Source of the DNA: JAQBGV01 sp032128395
Lineage (GTDB): Bacteria > Planctomycetota > UBA8108 > UBA1146
Assembly (NCBI GenBank): GCA_032128395.1
Contig: JAQBGV010000239.1
Location: forward strand, 1 to 24,468
Direction of reading: 5' to 3'
Length of the DNA: 24,468 nucleotides
Numbering within the stretch: the stretch's first letter is position 1; every line of letters begins with the position of its first letter. A program made the translations under genes and the position numbers. The notes under the pieces are model-generated. The model ran no database searches. It worked only from the letters and a program-made list of their open reading frames with translations, and was not told the DNA's origin. Of the stretch, positions 21,626-24,468 are shown piece after piece.

Positions 21626-21862
21626 TCAGAGGCAATTCGGGTCGTCGACACAGTCCAAGGAGTCGGGGGTTGGGTCGGTTCCGCAGCCCGGGAACGGCGG
21701 CGGAGGGCCGTTCGTGAACTGGTACGCGATCATGGAGACCGGGTCGGAGATGTCGATCAGCGTGTCGTCGTTGATGTCGGCGGAGTCGAGGCAGAGCGGG
21801 GTCGCCCCGTTCTGGAAGAGAGCGCTCCTCCCCGGGAATGGTCGGTGATGGTGGGAGGGGAC
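21626..21862 (-). pseudogene. Remnant of a dockerin-type C-terminal domain
   Basis: Reading on the minus strand, about 78 codons are open without an obvious start codon. The central part has CLDSADINDDTLIDISDPV, then MIAYQF, and the end is GPPPPFPGCGTDPTPDSLDC followed by a short tail and TGA at 21626-21628. The DxNxDxxxDxxD-like pattern is a calcium-binding dockerin type I half, and the Pro-rich Cys end is the type of tail often found on large secreted proteins. Only one calcium-loop half and part of another are left. The frame is the same as the PepSY-like gene's and begins directly after its TAG, so it is either a deletion remnant or a readthrough extension. Confidence 0.6.
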
Positions 21863-22294
21863 CTAGTCGTCATCCCCGTCGTCGTTATCGTCATCATCAT
21901 CGCCGTCATTATCGTCGTCGTTATCATCGCCGTCATCACCGTCTTCCAGCTCGATCTCGAGGACCTTGCCGGACTCCGTGACTTCGACTTCGTACGCCTG
22001 ACCGTCCATCGTCCCCGCCATGTCGTAGACCATGCGGCCGTGCTCGAACTCGCGCTTTGCGCGGGTGAACACGATTCCGGAGACCGCCCCCTGCGCGGCG
22101 CTCATCACCGCCGCCGGCACCTCTGCCAGCGGAACACTCACTGCTCCCTCTTCACCCCGATGAGCGGCTGGGGTGGGGGAGCCAGCCTGCAGTTCACTCG
22201 ACGCCGAGGAGTCGGACCCCGAGGACGAAGGATGGTTGCACCCTGTGACTCCCGCGACGAACCCCACCATGAACAGAACGATCCAAGTGCGCAT
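21863..22294 (-). CDS. PepSY-like lipoprotein with Asp-rich tail
   Basis: A 143-residue predicted lipoprotein: a hydrophobic signal ends VTGC with C19. A Ser/Pro-rich linker follows, then a PepSY-like domain (about 53-116): VPLAEVPAAVMSAAQG, then GRMVYDMAGTMDGQAYEVEV and TESGKVLEIELE, a compact alpha-beta fold found in inhibitors and sensors of extracytoplasmic proteases. Residues 117-143 are almost all Asp with Gly and Asn, encoded by a microsatellite-like run of GAT/GAC and related codons (21866-21945), and may bind calcium or another cation. The ATG at 22294 has GAGGAG about seven bases upstream. The stop is TAG; the same frame continues into a dockerin-like remnant. It is divergent from the PPK2 gene. 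Confidence 0.78.
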   Translation of the reverse strand: MRTWIVLFMVGFVAGVTGCNHPSSSGSDSSASSELQAGSPTPAAHRGEEGAVSVPLAEVPAAVMSAAQGAVSGIVFTRAKREFEHGRMVYDMAGTMDGQAYEVEVTESGKVLEIELEDGDDGDDNDDDNDGDDDDDNDDGDDD

Positions 22295-22319
22295 CGTGTG
22301 CTCCTCTCTGGACAGCCCG

Positions 22320-22348
22320 TTGATGACATCGCAAAAGGTACCAAGAAT
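22320..22348 (+). promoter_or_regulatory. Promoter candidate for the PPK2 gene
   Basis: TTGATG (22320-22325), 17-bp spacer and AAGAAT (22343-22348), each matching four of six consensus positions. The predicted leader is about 80 nt. It lies in the divergent gap with the PepSY-like gene. Confidence 0.35.
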
Positions 22349-22437
22349 CACCTGAAGCGCCCTGAACGCTGGTCGCGGATAGTACCGCTTTCGGACCCGT
22401 CTCCGAGAACCCTGACCTGGGTACCCCGGGAGGAGGA

Positions 22438-23919
22438 GTGTTGTTCGAGTCCGCCGAAGTGGGTCACGAGATCTCGAAGAAACGGTTCCAGGAGGAGCTT
22501 CCCCCGCTGCGCGTCGACCTTCTGAACGCGCAGTTCGACCTGAAGGATGCCGAGTTCTCGGTCGTTCTGCTCCTCGTCGGCGATGACCGACTCGGCTGCG
22601 ATGAGGTGCTCGACCGCCTCCACGAGTGGATGGACGCACGCTTCCTCGACACCCACGTCTTCCTCGGGCCGACCACGGAAGAGGCGGAGCGTCCCCGCGC
22701 GTGGCGGTACTTCCAGGCGCTCCCGCCGAAGGGTCGGATCGGGGTCTTCCTCGGAGCCTGGCCGGCGTGTGCCATCGACGATCGGTTGCGGGATGCGATC
22801 GATGATGCGGGACTGGCGGAGCGGATCGCCAAGATTCAACGCTTCGAGCGCAGTCTCGTCGACGATGGCGCGCTGCTCCTGAAGTTCTGGCTCCATCTGC
22901 CGAAGAAGAAGCTCGAGAAGCGGATCAAGAAGGCCAAGAAAGACCCGGAGCTCGCGGCTCGTCTGGAACCCGAAGACCTGCGGATCAGCGATCTCTACGA
23001 CCAGGCGATCCCGATCTCGGACACTTTCCTGCGAGGCACCAGCACCGCGGAGGCGCCGTGGGAGGTCATCGAGAGCACGGACCGGCGTTACCGCGACCTC
23101 ACCGTCGCGCGCAAGGTCCTCACTGCGCTGAATGCCCGTCTCGCGGCACCGCCCTCGAGCCCGGTCGTGCGGCCCGCGGACCCCGCTCCTCCCCGACCCG
23201 AGGAACGCGGTGTGCTCGCGACCATCGATCTGACCGCGCACCTCGAGCAGGACGAGTACGAACAACGCCTCGCCGAGCTCCAGACCCGTCTCGTTCGCCT
23301 CTCACGCCGCGCTCGCCGGGAGGGCCGCTCCTCGGTCCTCGTCTTCGAGGGGTGGGATGCCGCGGGGAAGGGGGGCACGATCCGTCGCATCACCGGCCCT
23401 CTGTCGGCGCGGGACTATCGAGTGACCCGGATCGCGGCCCCCACGGAAGAAGAACGGGCGCATCACTATCTCTGGCGATTCTGGCGCGCGCTTCCCCGCG
23501 CCGGCCGGATGGCGATCTACGACCGGAGTTGGTACGGGCGGGTGCTGGTGGAGCGAGTCGAAGGGTTCGCCCGAGAAGATGAGTGGCGCCGGGGGTACGA
23601 GGAGATCCAGGACTTCGAGTCCGAATTCGTGGAGCACGCGATCCCGGTGATGAAGTTCTGGCTCCACATCGACCCGGAAGAACAGCTCCGTCGCTTCCGA
23701 GCGCGGGAGCAGACCCCGTACAAGAAGTACAAGATCACGCAGGACGACTACCGGAACCGCGAGAAGTGGCCCGCCTACGCCGCGGCGGTCGAGGAGATGG
23801 TCGCGCGCACTTCGACGGAAACCGCCCCCTGGCACCTGATCTCGTTCAACGACAAGCGTTGGGGGCGGGTGCAGGTCCTCGAGCAGGTCTGTCGGGGGCT
23901 CGAGGCGGCGCTGAGGTGA
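22438..23919 (+). CDS. pap: Two-domain PPK2: polyphosphate:AMP phosphotransferase
   Basis: A 493-residue protein with two tandem PPK2 domains, the arrangement of polyphosphate:AMP phosphotransferase, which uses polyphosphate to convert AMP to ADP. The N-terminal domain (about 1-240) keeps the fold pattern (YFQALPPKGRIGVFLGAW, LLLKFWLHLPKKKLEKRIKK) but lacks a working P-loop, having VGDDRLGCDE where GxxxxGK is expected. The C-terminal domain (about 255-493) has the Walker A region EGWDAAGKGG (304-313, K311), the Walker B-like YDRSWYGRVLVERV, the lid REQTPYKKYK and KFWLHIDPEEQLRRF. Catalysis therefore resides in the C-terminal domain, as known for this class. The reading frame starts with GTG then TTG after GGAGGAG; TTG at 22441 would have better spacing. 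It is divergent from the PepSY-like gene. Confidence 0.93.
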   Translation: MLFESAEVGHEISKKRFQEELPPLRVDLLNAQFDLKDAEFSVVLLLVGDDRLGCDEVLDRLHEWMDARFLDTHVFLGPTTEEAERPRAWRYFQALPPKGRIGVFLGAWPACAIDDRLRDAIDDAGLAERIAKIQRFERSLVDDGALLLKFWLHLPKKKLEKRIKKAKKDPELAARLEPEDLRISDLYDQAIPISDTFLRGTSTAEAPWEVIESTDRRYRDLTVARKVLTALNARLAAPPSSPVVRPADPAPPRPEERGVLATIDLTAHLEQDEYEQRLAELQTRLVRLSRRARREGRSSVLVFEGWDAAGKGGTIRRITGPLSARDYRVTRIAAPTEEERAHHYLWRFWRALPRAGRMAIYDRSWYGRVLVERVEGFAREDEWRRGYEEIQDFESEFVEHAIPVMKFWLHIDPEEQLRRFRAREQTPYKKYKITQDDYRNREKWPAYAAAVEEMVARTSTETAPWHLISFNDKRWGRVQVLEQVCRGLEAALR

Positions 23920-23946
23920 GGCTTCCCGCGAGCCTTCGGAGGTGTC

Positions 23947-24468
23947 TCAGTCCCCCTCGTCCTCTTGGACGACGATCATCCGATCGACGCCGGGGACCGG
24001 GATCTCCTGCGCGTCGCCCCCCGGCCAGCGGATCCGCAACCCCCTGACCGTCGGCCGCTCCCCGAGTCCGAACGTCACCACTCCCTCCACCTGCGAGAGG
24101 TAGCTGCGAGTCGGCATCACCGGGCGGCGAAGCAGTGTCCCGTCGTCGAACTCGAGCTCGATCCGTGCGCCGATCGCACCGGTGTTCGGAGCGCGGCCGA
24201 TCGGGCGCACGCGCAACCAGTGATGGCCGGTCTGCTGGTCGTTCCGGAGCAAGAGGGGGCGGTCGTGGACCTGGGTGAGCAGCACGTCGAGGTCGCCGTC
24301 CCCGTCGATGTCCGCGTAGGAGGCACCGCGACCCACGATCGGGATCGCGAGGTCCCCGGTCGTCGCGGGATCGACGGGAGTGAACGTTGCGCCGCTCCCA
24401 CCGGGTCTATTCCAAAACACCTGAGCGGGCTGACGATACTTCTGACTCGGTTGGACGACGGTGATCTC
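23947..24468 (-). CDS. FG-GAP/ASPIC-UnbV repeat protein, C-terminal part (cut by window edge)
   Basis: The last 174 codons of a large secreted repeat protein; the gene continues beyond the right edge, and codon phase is open to base 24468. An FG-GAP/VCBS calcium-binding repeat, GASYADIDGDGDLDVLL, is followed by the ASPIC/UnbV module (HHWLRVRPIGRAPNTGAIGA, a beta strand region, SYLSQVEGVVTFGLGE, LRIRWPGGDAQE) that closes CRTAC/UnbV-type proteins. Such proteins are exported beta-propellers involved in binding or adhesion; the exact role is unknown. The short tail VDRMIVVQEDEGD ends at TGA. The gene is convergent with the PPK2 gene, with 27 bp between stops. Confidence 0.87.
   Translation of the reverse strand, partial: EITVVQPSQKYRQPAQVFWNRPGGSGATFTPVDPATTGDLAIPIVGRGASYADIDGDGDLDVLLTQVHDRPLLLRNDQQTGHHWLRVRPIGRAPNTGAIGARIELEFDDGTLLRRPVMPTRSYLSQVEGVVTFGLGERPTVRGLRIRWPGGDAQEIPVPGVDRMIVVQEDEGD

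Noticed and set aside
22438..23160. Broken N-terminal half of the polyphosphate kinase
   Set aside because: The missing P-loop in the first domain is a known trait of two-domain PPK2 proteins, not a sign of decay.
1..24468. CRISPR array, prophage, insertion sequence, defence island, tRNA or rRNA gene
   Set aside because: No regularly spaced repeats, transposase, integrase, phage structural gene, cloverleaf or rRNA segment was seen on either strand.

Overview
This is a G+C-rich bacterial chromosome segment of ordinary housekeeping and accessory genes. I see no phage, IS element, CRISPR array, rRNA or tRNA. Non-ATG starts are common, and genes are often joined by NTGA overlaps. The mix of lipoproteins, prepilin-like proteins, an ASPIC/UnbV FG-GAP protein and a dockerin-like fragment with a Pro-rich, Cys-containing end recalls Planctomycetota or a related environmental lineage. 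That placement is an inference from protein style; no marker gene is present.

Layout. At the left edge are the start of class II fumarase (minus) and, divergently, an arsenate-reductase/LMW-phosphatase domain fused to a free-methionine-sulfoxide-reductase-like GAF domain, followed by an S4 RNA-binding protein. Then come two convergent polyamine genes, S-adenosylmethionine decarboxylase (with a hairpin-rich leader) and an agmatinase-family ureohydrolase. A collinear plus-strand run follows (3373-8629): MFS permease, YkgJ-like Cys protein, COG2509-type FAD dehydrogenase, DUF2087 protein and a Tat-type TRAP solute-binding lipoprotein. The two TRAP membrane subunits (dctQ, dctM) lie on the opposite strand, tail to tail with the binding-protein gene.

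The middle holds two RNA-methyltransferase-type genes, which overlap each other, and a secreted amidase lipoprotein. Next is a coiled-coil plus winged-helix regulator candidate with a complex leader: a strong promoter, a possible 32-codon upstream ORF and two overlapping hairpins. A tandem REP-like repeat pair, a membrane-anchored rhodanese coupled to a DoxX/MauE protein, and a CPBP intramembrane protease follow. The 690-bp stretch 16957-17646 has no convincing protein gene. It holds a classic minus-strand intrinsic terminator preceded by two hairpins (a candidate small RNA) and a separate 20-bp stem that folds best as plus-strand RNA.

The right part holds a secreted endonuclease/phosphatase-family protein, a minus-strand operon of three pilus-like proteins (two prepilins and a PilX-like protein), a PepSY-like lipoprotein with an Asp-rich tail whose stop codon is followed in the same frame by a dockerin remnant, a two-domain PPK2 (polyphosphate:AMP phosphotransferase), and the C-terminal end of an FG-GAP/ASPIC-UnbV protein running off the window.

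The items most worth a second look are the ArsC-GAF fusion, the candidate small RNA at 17224-17400, the leader of the winged-helix gene, the dockerin remnant and the REP-like pair. No computation or database search was run; all family calls are by motif recognition.
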